Below are positions 1 to 8,167 of a stretch of 64,000 nt of DNA, piece after piece. Position 1 is the stretch's first letter. Each line of letters opens with the position of its first letter. This DNA is from Allolobophora icterica (Eukaryota > Annelida > Clitellata > Crassiclitellata > Lumbricidae). The translations under genes and the position numbers were made by a program. The stretch lies in assembly GCA_963556255.1 (NCBI GenBank), contig OY744613.1, forward strand, positions 43,950,291-44,014,290, given 5' to 3'. The notes beneath the pieces are model-generated. The model was not told the DNA's origin. It searched no databases and saw only the letters and a program-made list of their open reading frames with translations.

Positions 1-220
1 CTGCCCCACCCACCCCAGTTCCAAGACTAACTATCGCAAGGCCGGCCGACGCCCCATTAGCCACATCTACAACCCTCTTATACTTTTTACACAGTTGTCC
101 CCGACTTATCGCCTCAGACCTCAGGAATGCTTCTATTTCGCCGATCTTCTGCAAGCGAAATGTTTGCGACGTCGTGTCTGACGAAAATGTTGACTCCATC
201 AGCGGTGGGTACAAAGACAT
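1..220 (-). CDS. Polinton conserved membrane-type protein, N-terminal part, cut by window edge
   Basis: A frame opens with ATG at 220, six bases after the stop of the preceding gene, and stays open to the window edge (73 codons). The N-terminus holds a polar, charged helix region (FRLQKIGEIEAFLRSE) followed by basic residues (CKKYKR). It ends in a Gly/Ala/Val-rich stretch that looks like the start of a membrane segment. Polintons often encode a protein with this layout of a charged helix followed by glycine-rich hydrophobic segments; its function is not known to me. The assignment rests on position (co-oriented, tight spacing) and this layout. The C-terminus cannot be judged. Confidence 0.55.
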   Translation of the reverse strand, partial: MSLYPPLMESTFSSDTTSQTFRLQKIGEIEAFLRSEAISRGQLCKKYKRVVDVANGASAGLAIVSLGTGVGGA

Positions 221-226
221 ACTTTT

Positions 227-772
227 TTATAGTTGCTCTATCAGTAAAGTTACGTTTAACTCAATAGTTGAAGTACTTAAAACGCCTATCTTTTTTCCTT
301 CAATTCGAAAACTCGTTTGTCCTGGAATGAATATTGCCCTAGATGCATCAAATTGTCCACTTTGAATGTCAACTGTACGATCGATGCTACCCGCGGCTGT
401 AATAATGCGAACTGACGCATCACCGGTACTAACACCAAACATTGTAAGCCTCCAGAATCCGCGGTCTAAAGAGACCGTCTCATTGTTAGTTTGCAACGTA
501 ATACAGGGATAGCGTGCCGCGGTTAATGGAAGCGTTTGCCACGAACTTAGAGTCACAGTTTTGGCCGCTGTGTAAATATCGCGGCTGTGGTAATCGTCCG
601 ATACGAAATCGATGTGAATTTGGGGAACCGCGTCTAACATATCTGCGGTGGGCTTAGGGATTGTATATCCCCAGTTGGTTAGTCCAACCAAATCATCGAG
701 GTTGTATTTATGCATATTTGTTTCTCCTTTTTGCCGGAGATAACCACGAATCTTGTAGTGTGAGTCGGCCAT
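227..772 (-). CDS. Polinton hypothetical protein downstream of the fibre gene
   Basis: This 181-residue frame lies 15 bp downstream of the fibre-like gene on the same strand. The start at 772 has the context TTAATAATGG, nearly the same as the major capsid gene start (TATAATAATGG), which favours it over the internal Met at residue 20. The protein is rich in alternating polar and hydrophobic residues with many Thr and Ser and no clear transmembrane helix. This suggests a beta-rich fold. I do not recognise a family. Its place between the fibre and the membrane-type gene suggests a fibre-associated or virion accessory protein, but that is inference from position only. Confidence 0.6.
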   Translation of the reverse strand: MADSHYKIRGYLRQKGETNMHKYNLDDLVGLTNWGYTIPKPTADMLDAVPQIHIDFVSDDYHSRDIYTAAKTVTLSSWQTLPLTAARYPCITLQTNNETVSLDRGFWRLTMFGVSTGDASVRIITAAGSIDRTVDIQSGQFDASRAIFIPGQTSFRIEGKKIGVLSTSTIELNVTLLIEQL

Positions 773-787
773 TATTAAGTCTTATGT

Positions 788-2581
788 TTACCCGACTTTA
801 AAATATGTGTAGATCTGAAAGTGGGATATGCCAACAGTAGTTTGTGGTGGGTTGGTGGTTATGACCGTCAGCCTGTATGCTATGTATGCAGTTTCAGTGT
901 TGACGGTAAACTCCTGCGCAGAATCAGCCAAAGCGGTATTGGAGGTAAGTAGGTCCGTATACACGAGCAGCCCAGAGCTGTTGTAACCACGCCCACTAAT
1001 TTTCCAGGACGTGATACGCAGACCAATACGACTAGACCCTCCAGTCAGGCCAACCTTCCATATTCGCACAGGCGCCGGGCAATCAATCCGTAACCAAATC
1101 TCATCACCCGCAGAGGGCGTGACCCTCCACTCACCGCTGACTCCCGAGTTGATTGCTAGATGAGGCGGGTAAGTCGGGAGAAATGCGCTGGCTACGGCAA
1201 TAAAACCAGTTTCTGAAGAGTCATTGGACAGCGGTGGAATGTGACCTGTATAGTTTAAAAATTTAAGGTTGTTCACGTACTGTCTTACAGCGGTCTCTTT
1301 ACTGTCTGCATACCTTTTAACCATAACAGCCTGATTGTCGACATATTGTTTATTGGCCACGTTCAAAGGCTCCGTCGGTATTTTATTTAATTTTGTCATT
1401 TTGCCGGTTACGATTCTCGTCACCTGCCCGATACTCGCCGCGTCGGTATTAGTTGTTGAGGCCCCCGTGTAAAGCCCAGTCACCCTCTTACCGCCCATAG
1501 CTAAATTTCCAGTCATTGCGTCGCCAACTTTAAGCACGCAAGCGCTCCTGACCATAGCGTCTTGTTCTTCGGCGTAAGTTTTTGCAGCTTCGGCTTTCTG
1601 GTCTGCGTACCCCCTTGCGGCGGCGGTCTTTTGATCTGTATACAACCTCACGGCCGAATTAATCGCGGTGTCCTGATCGACCGCGTACTGTCTAGCAGCA
1701 ATATGTTGAACATCAACATATTGTTTGTTAACCACGTGCAACGACTCCGTGGGAACTCTATCGAGGCTCAATAGAGCGCCGGCGACCGCTGTTGACACTT
1801 GTTTCCAACTCGCTGCGTCGCTATCAGATCCTGGAATCTCTGTTGGAAGTCCAGTTACTCGGTGGCCACCCATGACTAAACTTCCAGTCATAACGCTGCC
1901 AGATTTTAGCACACACGCGTTCTTGACGATAACATCTTGCTCGTTGACGTAACTTTTTACAATAACGTCCTTTTCGTCCGCATACTGCCTAACGGAATCT
2001 CTCAGCACCTCGTTCTTCTCGTCCGTGTACTGTTTGGCATCGATAAGCTTCTGGTCTGCATGCCTTTCGGCTGCGGCCGCCTTCTGGTCCGCGTACAGCC
2101 TGACGGCAGTGTCCAGCAGAATGTCCTTATCGTCTGCGTAACGTTTAACGAGACCAGTTGCCTCGGAGCTTAAGCCGTCTGCGTACAACTCAGCTTGTTG
2201 CGCCCGCTCTTTCGCGTACTCTGTTATTTGTTTCCAACTCGCAGCGTCGGACTCCCCCACCAATTCGTCCCAACCCTCGTCTTCACTGTCAGATCCCGGA
2301 GTGTCCGTGGGCAAACCAGTCAATTTATGGCCGCCCATTTTTAGAATGCCAGACATCGTTCCACCGGTGATTTGTAAGTTGTCCTGATCTACGATGTCCG
2401 CATAAGCCTTTGTCGCGGCGTCCGTTTCCATCGTGGGCGTCCCAACGTTTGTTAGCCGAAAACCTCCAGCCGACAGAATCCCAAGCATGGCATCACCCGC
2501 CTTGTGGACGAGCCCAGCGGCGCTTATCTGCCACCCTCCAAACCCACCTCCACCGTCTCTTCCAAATTTATCAACCGGCAT
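788..2581 (-). CDS. Phage-tail-fibre-like protein with coiled-coil shaft and discoidin-like head
   Basis: A 597-residue protein, probably a virion fibre or receptor-binding spike. Residues 1-20 are glycine-rich (DGGGGFGG). Four copies of a module of the type GDAMTGNLAMGGKRVTGL lie near residues 27-45, 73-90, 227-244 and 352-370; such modules are known from phage tail fibres. Between them are long stretches of repeats around YADQK/YADEK (about residues 120-225 and 285-345), predicted to form trimeric coiled coil. Residues about 445-597 form a separate beta-rich domain with features of galactose-binding or F5/8 discoidin folds (ITSWKISGRGYNSSG, WKVGLTGG). A TATATAAAA sequence lies directly upstream of the start. 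The role is inferred from architecture; the fold of the head domain needs structure prediction. Confidence 0.75.
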   Translation of the reverse strand: MPVDKFGRDGGGGFGGWQISAAGLVHKAGDAMLGILSAGGFRLTNVGTPTMETDAATKAYADIVDQDNLQITGGTMSGILKMGGHKLTGLPTDTPGSDSEDEGWDELVGESDAASWKQITEYAKERAQQAELYADGLSSEATGLVKRYADDKDILLDTAVRLYADQKAAAAERHADQKLIDAKQYTDEKNEVLRDSVRQYADEKDVIVKSYVNEQDVIVKNACVLKSGSVMTGSLVMGGHRVTGLPTEIPGSDSDAASWKQVSTAVAGALLSLDRVPTESLHVVNKQYVDVQHIAARQYAVDQDTAINSAVRLYTDQKTAAARGYADQKAEAAKTYAEEQDAMVRSACVLKVGDAMTGNLAMGGKRVTGLYTGASTTNTDAASIGQVTRIVTGKMTKLNKIPTEPLNVANKQYVDNQAVMVKRYADSKETAVRQYVNNLKFLNYTGHIPPLSNDSSETGFIAVASAFLPTYPPHLAINSGVSGEWRVTPSAGDEIWLRIDCPAPVRIWKVGLTGGSSRIGLRITSWKISGRGYNSSGLLVYTDLLTSNTALADSAQEFTVNTETAYIAYRLTVITTNPPQTTVGISHFQIYTYFKVG

Positions 2582-2612
2582 TTTTTATATAAAAAGGGTG
2601 ACGGAAGTCTAA

Positions 2613-2987
2613 CTAACATAAGTCAAGCACGATGTCTTCAAAATTCTTTCCGGCAGCGAGCTCTCTTAGCACGAGCAGACAGAGGTGACCACAGACCACA
2701 TCATCGGGACCCTGCAGCTGGAACGTCTGTGTTCTTATGGAACGGTTTAAATATCGAGAGATTTCGGTAGGCGGATCCAGCCCATAACTGTCAAAATAGA
2801 CTGCTGTAGGTCCATCTATCCAATAGGCGACCCAGTGAGTACCATCGCCGGAACCGGAATCTAAATTAACAACTCCACACTCCTTCTCACGAGCCACGGC
2901 GGGCAGACCATCTCGCATGAAAACACCGCGGAAATGCGGCAGCGCTCCGGCAACTTTCTCTATATCGAAGTTGCTCAGCGGTTTTAG
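2613..2987 (-). CDS. PRO: Adenain-type cysteine protease, probably expressed by -1 frameshift from the upstream gene
   Basis: The frame carries the expected catalytic residues of the adenoviral C5 protease family in order: His in THWVAYW, Asp in FDSYG, then Gln in QLQGP and Cys in VVCGHLCL. In viruses and Polintons this enzyme matures capsid proteins. The first in-frame ATG is at 2918 and would give only 101 residues. However, the frame is open and looks conserved upstream of it, with 23 more codons from 2987 that include a motif starting KPLSNFDIEK. No ATG precedes this part, and the frame is closed by a stop at 3018-3020. The upstream gene ends at 2984 in the adjacent frame, with a slippery heptamer at 2987-2993. 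I therefore place the protease start at the frameshift. A simple one-base decay mutation is the alternative. Confidence 0.85.
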   Translation of the reverse strand, partial: LKPLSNFDIEKVAGALPHFRGVFMRDGLPAVAREKECGVVNLDSGSGDGTHWVAYWIDGPTAVYFDSYGLDPPTEISRYLNRSIRTQTFQLQGPDDVVCGHLCLLVLRELAAGKNFEDIVLDLC

Positions 2988-2993
2988 TTTTTT
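2947..2993 (-). promoter_or_regulatory. Candidate -1 programmed ribosomal frameshift signal
   Basis: Read on the minus strand, the heptamer A AAA AAC (2993-2987) is in the phase required for -1 slippage in the PX-like frame and is followed at once by that gene's TAA stop. After a 5-nt spacer comes a potential stem: CCG (2981-2979), a 4-nt bulge, GCAACTT (2974-2968), an 11-nt loop, AAGTTGC (2956-2950), then CGG (2949-2947). Slipping puts ribosomes into the protease frame. The sequence match is direct; frameshifting itself is inference. Confidence 0.6.
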
Positions 2994-3556
2994 TGTCCGA
3001 TGTACAGGCCGGATCCTTTACACATTGAACAGCAACCACCATAAGTCTGGCGCCCGAGATATAAACCGGTCCCGCGGACCTGAGCTTCGAGTTCGCGATT
3101 GTGACGCGCGGCCTCTGCTAAAGCCGCGTCGTCGATCCGTTTTTTCTCGGCTTGGGCCGCATCGCTGGCCTGTTTCTTGCGCAGGGCCTCTGCATCGCTG
3201 GCCTGTTTGTTGTGCACGGCCTTTGCCACCTCGGCGGCCCCTCCAGCCGCGGCACCCACCGCGGTTAACCCGCCAAAAATCAGCGGGAGGAGAGCCAGTA
3301 GTGGAAGAAATCCACCCATTTTAGTCATCTTTTTCAATTGCGTTTTGGTGAATCTCAGCTCCATGCCAACGCCTTCCGAAATCTTCTTCACGATTCGGGC
3401 GGCTTGAACTTTCGTAAGCGCGAGCTTATCGTCTCCACGAAGCTGGCCATGAGCGAGTCGGATCGTGGCACCAGTGCCGGCGTGCGCAGCTCTAGCTAAT
3501 GTTTGCTTTTGCCCTTCGGTCAGTGAAAGGCCGAACGCAACGTATTCAGTTTTCAT
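2984..3556 (-). CDS. Polinton PX-like protein with hydrophobic segment and Ala/Lys-rich region
   Basis: A 190-residue protein immediately upstream of the protease. Residues 1-75 are a mixed charged domain (LSLTEGQKQTLARAA, KTQLKKMTKMGG). This is followed near residues 81-105 by a strongly hydrophobic stretch (FLPLLALLPLIFGG) and an Ala/Gly-rich tract. An Ala/Lys/Asp helix region with a repeated KKQASDA motif follows. The C-terminus has Gly-Leu-Tyr motifs (GTGLYLG, GSGLYIG) and a Cys cluster (CCSMC). Comparable proteins in other Polintons lie between capsid and protease genes and have been compared with adenoviral minor core or membrane-lytic proteins. That role is inference here. Its stop lies one codon past a slippery heptamer. 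Confidence 0.72.
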   Translation of the reverse strand: MKTEYVAFGLSLTEGQKQTLARAAHAGTGATIRLAHGQLRGDDKLALTKVQAARIVKKISEGVGMELRFTKTQLKKMTKMGGFLPLLALLPLIFGGLTAVGAAAGGAAEVAKAVHNKQASDAEALRKKQASDAAQAEKKRIDDAALAEAARHNRELEAQVRGTGLYLGRQTYGGCCSMCKGSGLYIGQKN

Positions 3557-3613
3557 TTTTGGAAAAAATATATCTAAAAGAGGGCCTTGTATCTAAATGT
3601 GAAAAACCGATTT

Positions 3614-4909
3614 CTAGTAGACGACGTTGAATTTGCTGCCATCCGATTCAAAATTCAGGAGTCGGTCGCTGATCAGGACGGCATATGCTGTCGTATTATT
3701 TGGTACCCCTTCGTTAAAGTCCACCTTGATTTGTATGTCCTGTACAGAGGTTTTAAGTCGTTCGGATTGCCTGCGCACGTCCAGGACGAAGATCGGAAAC
3801 AAATCTACAAATTCCATTGGTGTCAGTTGGCATGACGATTCACGCGCGTCTATACCGCAATATTCTTCCTTGAAGTCACGTAGGGCCTTGTAAGCGCGAG
3901 AAGTTGTCCTCTTGGTGAAGTCGAGATTCATGTCAACCACCGGGTAACGATCGGTGTTGAGCAAAGCGAATATGTTGCGAACCTGTGCATGGTCAAACAG
4001 TGCCGGATTCTGGCCTTGATGTGCATTCTTTCCAGTCTGAAAAGCAACAAGAATCCAGCGTGGCTTTTCCGTGCCCGACTTAACGCTCAAACGCCAGGAA
4101 AAAGTCGTCGCTCGTGGCACCGCAATGTTGTCGCATTGCATGGCGCGGAATGCCACAGGTACCTTAACCTTGGCTTCAATCTGCTTCATAAGCATGCTTT
4201 TATACTCCAAAGCGGGTATTATATGCGGCATGAACCAGGAGAGTTTAGTCAGCATGATCTGGCCATTGGCCGCTGCGGCTTCCTTGAAGATCGCGTCTGC
4301 ATCCCCCTGCCGGCTCAGCAGTAAGGAGTGTTTAATCCCGTATACGACCTTGTGATAATCATCACAAAAACCGAATAGATGTTTTAAGGGAACGATGAAT
4401 GAAAATGTGCCAATAGGGACGGGTTTTCCAATGATCATCAGTCGACGGGCCTCGAAGCCGATATTCGCAGCCGCCGCCGCCGCACTCGTGTCCTTCTGCC
4501 AACACATGTTTAAACCTTCGCCTTTGGAGAAGTCGTCGCCGTATACCAGCATGCCTTTCATCGTCGTGGCTTGCCCAGGAGACATGACATTCTCTATCTC
4601 GGTGTTGTTAGCCAGGTATCGAATCTGAGAGAACATGTACGGGATGGCGTTGTTGATGAATGACACCAACGAGTCTGCGATGTAAGCCGCACCAGTTGAT
4701 GTAAGCCTGCCCTCCACAAGAAGGTAACTTTTAGAAGGTTGCGTGAAAATGTCTTGATTCTGGATGTCTATTTGTATGGCCTGGCCATTGTTAATAGCCG
4801 CAGGGTTTTGTGATTCATACTCGCGGTATTCAAACGATTCGATGCTATTATCATCGGGTACCGCCGAAGCGATGTCCAACATTTCACTCGGCACGTCAAA
4901 CGCCGCCAT
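3614..4909 (-). CDS. MCP: Double-jelly-roll major capsid protein
   Basis: This 431-residue protein has the size and landmarks of Polinton major capsid proteins: an N-terminal acidic region, a segment around residues 85-100 with NNAIPYMFSQIRY and a C-terminal half with PRWILVAFQTGKN, LFDHAQVRNIFALLNTDRYP and a YCGID-type region. Double-jelly-roll proteins of this kind form the trimeric capsomers of adenoviruses and related viruses. The start at 4909 is preceded on the minus strand by an AT-rich TTATAATA sequence and followed by GGCGGC. The gene lies between the small basic protein and the PX-like gene, the usual late-gene neighbourhood. No break is visible. Confidence 0.9.
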   Translation of the reverse strand: MAAFDVPSEMLDIASAVPDDNSIESFEYREYESQNPAAINNGQAIQIDIQNQDIFTQPSKSYLLVEGRLTSTGAAYIADSLVSFINNAIPYMFSQIRYLANNTEIENVMSPGQATTMKGMLVYGDDFSKGEGLNMCWQKDTSAAAAAANIGFEARRLMIIGKPVPIGTFSFIVPLKHLFGFCDDYHKVVYGIKHSLLLSRQGDADAIFKEAAAANGQIMLTKLSWFMPHIIPALEYKSMLMKQIEAKVKVPVAFRAMQCDNIAVPRATTFSWRLSVKSGTEKPRWILVAFQTGKNAHQGQNPALFDHAQVRNIFALLNTDRYPVVDMNLDFTKRTTSRAYKALRDFKEEYCGIDARESSCQLTPMEFVDLFPIFVLDVRRQSERLKTSVQDIQIKVDFNEGVPNNTTAYAVLISDRLLNFESDGSKFNVVY

Positions 4910-5021
4910 TATTATAAGTAAAAAAGTTCAAGCTTCAATTATTAATCATGTTACAAATGAATTTCATATGTGGTGGGTTTACTTTTTTGCGTTTTGTGAA
5001 TTAGTCGGAATTTTTTTAATT

Positions 5022-5471
5022 TCATTTTGCGAGAAACAGACCCTTGCCGCCGCGACTCGGCTTTATAGTTTTGAAACCGGATCCAGCAATACGGCTGTTT
5101 ATGTCAGCCATTGCCGGAACAACTGATGGCGGACTCACAGCCAGTTGTTTTAAGTATTCGATGCTCTTGTCGCTGAGCGCCTTCTCCAAAGGTGCTGGAA
5201 CAACGGGCGCGGCAGATGAATTTTTCATTTGCGTTTCCGCCGCCGCAGCGCGTCTCGCTTTCACGGCATCGACGATCTGCCTGACGGCGGAGGCTGTTGT
5301 GGCGCCAGCTTTCACAACATTACCAACTACATCGGCAACGTTTGTGATTACACCTTTATTCGCCGAAATGAACGATCCTGCACGGCCAAGGAAGCCCGCG
5401 ATTTTGGGTATCCAGTCGAAAAGTCCACCACCCACGACACGACGCCGCCTTTTAATTCCAAGAACAAACAT
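5022..5471 (-). CDS. Small basic glycine-rich Polinton protein
   Basis: The frame is open from 5501, but the Met at 5471 is a better start because it avoids overlap with the penton gene stop at 5494 and puts the basic patch KRRRRVVGGG near the N-terminus. It gives 149 residues. After the basic patch comes an amphipathic segment (LFDWIPKIAGFLGRAG), an Ala/Val-rich stretch (VVGNVVKAGATTASAV), a Pro/Ala-rich linker, and a C-terminal GGKGLFLAK tail. The Gly-Leu ending resembles the C-terminal motifs of the PX-like neighbour, perhaps protease-processing or capsid-binding sites. A DNA-condensing or capsid-lining role is inferred from composition and position. Confidence 0.65.
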   Translation of the reverse strand: MFVLGIKRRRRVVGGGLFDWIPKIAGFLGRAGSFISANKGVITNVADVVGNVVKAGATTASAVRQIVDAVKARRAAAAETQMKNSSAAPVVPAPLEKALSDKSIEYLKQLAVSPPSVVPAMADINSRIAGSGFKTIKPSRGGKGLFLAK

Positions 5472-5493
5472 GAGAATATTTAAGTGTGAAAAT

Positions 5494-6288
5494 CTACGCA
5501 CTGCGGATGTGAAACCTTATAGTTACTGTCTCACCGCGGAGGTTTAATTGTTCACCATTCTGGTCGGTCAGCCACACACGAATGCCCTGTACGTTGCCAG
5601 CCGGTGCTACTGGTAGGTACACTAGATTTTTTGGAGACTCGATTACCTTATAGCCGGGCGACACATCCGGGAAAAAACTGTAGATTACTGGCAGCTGGCT
5701 ACCATTGCGATACGATCCAGAGATAATGTCACAATTTACCAGGATCGTGTCCACCCGGAGAATATCGACTGGATTTTCTCCCTCTTTATAACCAATACCA
5801 AGCCTCTGAGGGTTAAAACCGAGCGTTTGCCTGATAGTAGATTGCGCCATATTTACTATATATTGGGCATTCGTTATCTTTACGAAGGCGCGTAGGGTAG
5901 ATGCGTTAGCTCCTATAGTAATAGGAGAATTAAAGCCGAGCTGAGGAACACCTGTCGGCGGCAGATTTTGCTTTTCTATCTGCCGGCTGATTTCATCATT
6001 AATCTGTGCGATCTCGTAGCTTCCGTCGGGCAAAATGATCGTCTTGCACGTCTGTCCATTGGTGGAGCTGTAGACGAACTTGTTATTTGTGCTGTCTATG
6101 TTCGGGATCGAGTTATAAGTTTCAAGATTGACTAAAGCAAGCTCAAAGCGTCTTTTTGGATCCAGGTACAGCGGTGGTGAGAAAGCCGTGGTCCACCCTG
6201 TAGTATCTGAGGAAACAACTATACTAAAATTTTCCTTAGGCTGCAAAAGTTCTCGAATTTCTTCGAGTAGTTTCTCCGAGCGTTCCAT
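5494..6288 (-). CDS. mCP: Penton-like minor capsid protein, single jelly roll
   Basis: A 264-residue protein upstream of the small basic protein. After an N-terminal helix (MERSEKLLEEIRELLQ) it consists of beta-strand-rich sequence with FELALVNLETYNSIPNI near the front. Its end has RVWLTDQNGEQLNLRGETVTIRFHI (RVWLTDQNG at about residues 237-245), a pattern I associate with Polinton penton-like proteins. Such proteins occupy capsid vertices as pentamers with a single jelly-roll fold. The start at 6288 lies 10 bp from the stop of the neighbouring DUF8207-like gene, and the stop lies just upstream of the next start. No break is visible. Confidence 0.8.
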   Translation of the reverse strand: MERSEKLLEEIRELLQPKENFSIVVSSDTTGWTTAFSPPLYLDPKRRFELALVNLETYNSIPNIDSTNNKFVYSSTNGQTCKTIILPDGSYEIAQINDEISRQIEKQNLPPTGVPQLGFNSPITIGANASTLRAFVKITNAQYIVNMAQSTIRQTLGFNPQRLGIGYKEGENPVDILRVDTILVNCDIISGSYRNGSQLPVIYSFFPDVSPGYKVIESPKNLVYLPVAPAGNVQGIRVWLTDQNGEQLNLRGETVTIRFHIRSA

Positions 6289-6298
6289 CTTGTGTACT

Positions 6299-7402
6299 TT
6301 ATTTTATGAGCATGTTTCTATTCAATTCGAGTGCCAGCTCTTTGGAGATCGCACCGGAACGCAGTAACTCGTCAAGAATGGCGGAGATTTCGTTGCCGAG
6401 ACCTGTGTTTCCCGCGGCCCTAGAGGCCACCAAAAGCTGCAACCTCTCTACCAGGGCGTTTGGATCGTTGTAAAATTGCACCGCGCCGCCTCGAATCAGC
6501 TGGAACTTTTTACTTTTCCGGCCATGAATGGGCAGACCAGACATCTGTACGAGCTTTTTAAAAGTTTCAATTGCCTGAGGCGAGTATTGCTTAGTCTTAA
6601 CGAAGCGTTTTGTTAGTAGGTTGAACAACGACTCATCGGCCGGAGATTCGAGAACGAGGTTGCCACCTTTAAACACTCTCAGTCTACCAGCAGACAGCGC
6701 GACGGGGTCGACGGAGAGCTCGCCCAATGCGTTACCTTGTAATTTCAGAGGAACGGCTGGGACACTGAAACCCTTTCCCTTTTTGATGAGGCTGTGGCCC
6801 GCTAGCAGTGTATGGATTCGCTTTTTATATTCCCTTAGGGCTTCGATATCTGCAGTCACCTCATCTACCTTTTCTTCGTCTCCTTGCTTATTGGCTTTCT
6901 TTTTCTCTTTGCCCAGGGTGTGGCGATTATAGTGATTTACCTCACCGATTATCTTTTCAGCACCTGCAATGTCGGCTAAATCGAGCTCGCTCGGAGGTTT
7001 AAACCCATGCCGTGTGATTGCCGCGACGTTGAGATATTTGTTTGGATCGACTAAAAATGCGGGGGGAATTCGGGATGTTGGAAGCGCTGGAAGGGCTGGA
7101 GCAGCTGCTGTTCCTGCGGAATCACCGAACAAAGATGCTATCGGGTTATAATTAGCAGACTCTGAAATCTGCGCCGGCAAATCCTGTAAAGCGCTGGTAA
7201 CTTTCTGCAGCTCCTTAGACGTAGCCGCCTGGGATTCAGCCGTGGCTGTGGCTATTGGTTTAAAAAGCTTTGCCGCATCGTACTGAAGGTTGGCTTCACC
7301 GAGCTTCTCATCCACGAAACGCTGTCTCAATCGATTTCTGCGAGCTAAATAATCCTGAGTCAGGGCGTCTCGCTCCTGTTTAGACGAAACTTTTGTCCAC
7401 AT
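6299..7402 (-). CDS. Polinton DUF8207-like protein
   Basis: A 367-residue protein between the penton-like and ATPase genes. Residues 1-80 are predicted helical and charged. A Pro/Ala linker (AAPALPALPTSRIPP) is followed by a Lys/Glu helical region with KEKKKANKQ. The C-terminal part contains DESLFNLLTKRFVKTK, then YSPQAIETFKKLV and GRKSKKFQLIRGG, which resembles the DUF8207 domain often found in Polintons and virus-like relatives. The basic GRKSKK patch could contact nucleic acid. The function is unknown to me. The start at 7402 lies 40 bp downstream of the ATPase stop, so the two are probably in one late-gene block. Confidence 0.7.
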   Translation of the reverse strand: MWTKVSSKQERDALTQDYLARRNRLRQRFVDEKLGEANLQYDAAKLFKPIATATAESQAATSKELQKVTSALQDLPAQISESANYNPIASLFGDSAGTAAAPALPALPTSRIPPAFLVDPNKYLNVAAITRHGFKPPSELDLADIAGAEKIIGEVNHYNRHTLGKEKKKANKQGDEEKVDEVTADIEALREYKKRIHTLLAGHSLIKKGKGFSVPAVPLKLQGNALGELSVDPVALSAGRLRVFKGGNLVLESPADESLFNLLTKRFVKTKQYSPQAIETFKKLVQMSGLPIHGRKSKKFQLIRGGAVQFYNDPNALVERLQLLVASRAAGNTGLGNEISAILDELLRSGAISKELALELNRNMLIK

Positions 7403-7442
7403 CGTGGTTGTATGTCGACTATATGTTGCCTATATTGTGTCT

Positions 7443-8129
7443 TTAAATACTTGCCTTGGGCTTATAGAAGCGATCGAACCCGCAACGATATTTTCCATCG
7501 TACACCTTGGACGTCAAATCTATGACTGCAAATCCATATGGCTGGGCAGCACACTCGCTGAAGAACGTACGGAACTCATCGAAAGACATGTCGCCGCCTA
7601 CGAACGTATCGTGAATGGCTCGCAAATTTTTACTGTCTTGGTTGAAGAGGACTATAAGATTAGCATTGTCACGGATCACTTGCTTCGGAATTCGAAAATA
7701 ATTCTGTGTTAAGTAGAAGCAGTCCGCGCCACCGTGTCGACCCATAGTGAAATACCTTTCGATGGGCGACTGTTTTTCAAGCATGACGTCATCGAAAACT
7801 AGAAGGCTTCTGGCATTCTTATTTAATGATTCAACTGGAACTATTTCATCTGAGCAAGAGTGAAAGGAAGCCACTTCCTTACCGGCAACTTTTTCGAGTT
7901 CTGTTATCCAGTCCCGAAGAAACTGATATTTTTCCTGTCCCAGAGACTTTGAGTATAGATAGAGCCGGTCAAAACGTAGGTACCCCTTCTTCAGAAGGAG
8001 GTTGAGTAGTAGGTTTGTTTTTCCACATCCGCTAGGCCCACAGATTATGCATCGTATGCTTGATGGCAACAACCAATGGTGGTGTTTTTTCCCATCGTCG
8101 GCTTCGAGATCGAAATTTGTTATTTCCAT
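7443..8129 (-). CDS. ATP: FtsK/HerA-type genome-packaging ATPase
   Basis: The frame is open from 8276, but the Met at 8129 (MEITNFDLEAD) is chosen because the preceding 49 residues overlap the divergent PLA2 gene and look non-conserved. This gives 228 residues. The Walker A motif GPSGCGKTN is at about residues 31-39. The Walker B motif LLVFDDV is at about 109-115, and a following SPIERYFTMGRHGG...YLTQNYF segment fits the sensor region of A32-like packaging ATPases. These enzymes pump viral DNA into preformed capsids. The 38-bp gap to the divergent start at 8168 would hold a bidirectional promoter. Confidence 0.87.
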   Translation of the reverse strand: MEITNFDLEADDGKKHHHWLLPSSIRCIICGPSGCGKTNLLLNLLLKKGYLRFDRLYLYSKSLGQEKYQFLRDWITELEKVAGKEVASFHSCSDEIVPVESLNKNARSLLVFDDVMLEKQSPIERYFTMGRHGGADCFYLTQNYFRIPKQVIRDNANLIVLFNQDSKNLRAIHDTFVGGDMSFDEFRTFFSECAAQPYGFAVIDLTSKVYDGKYRCGFDRFYKPKASI

Positions 8130-8167
8130 ATAGAGACAACGAGTTATGATTGTATTCAACGAACACA

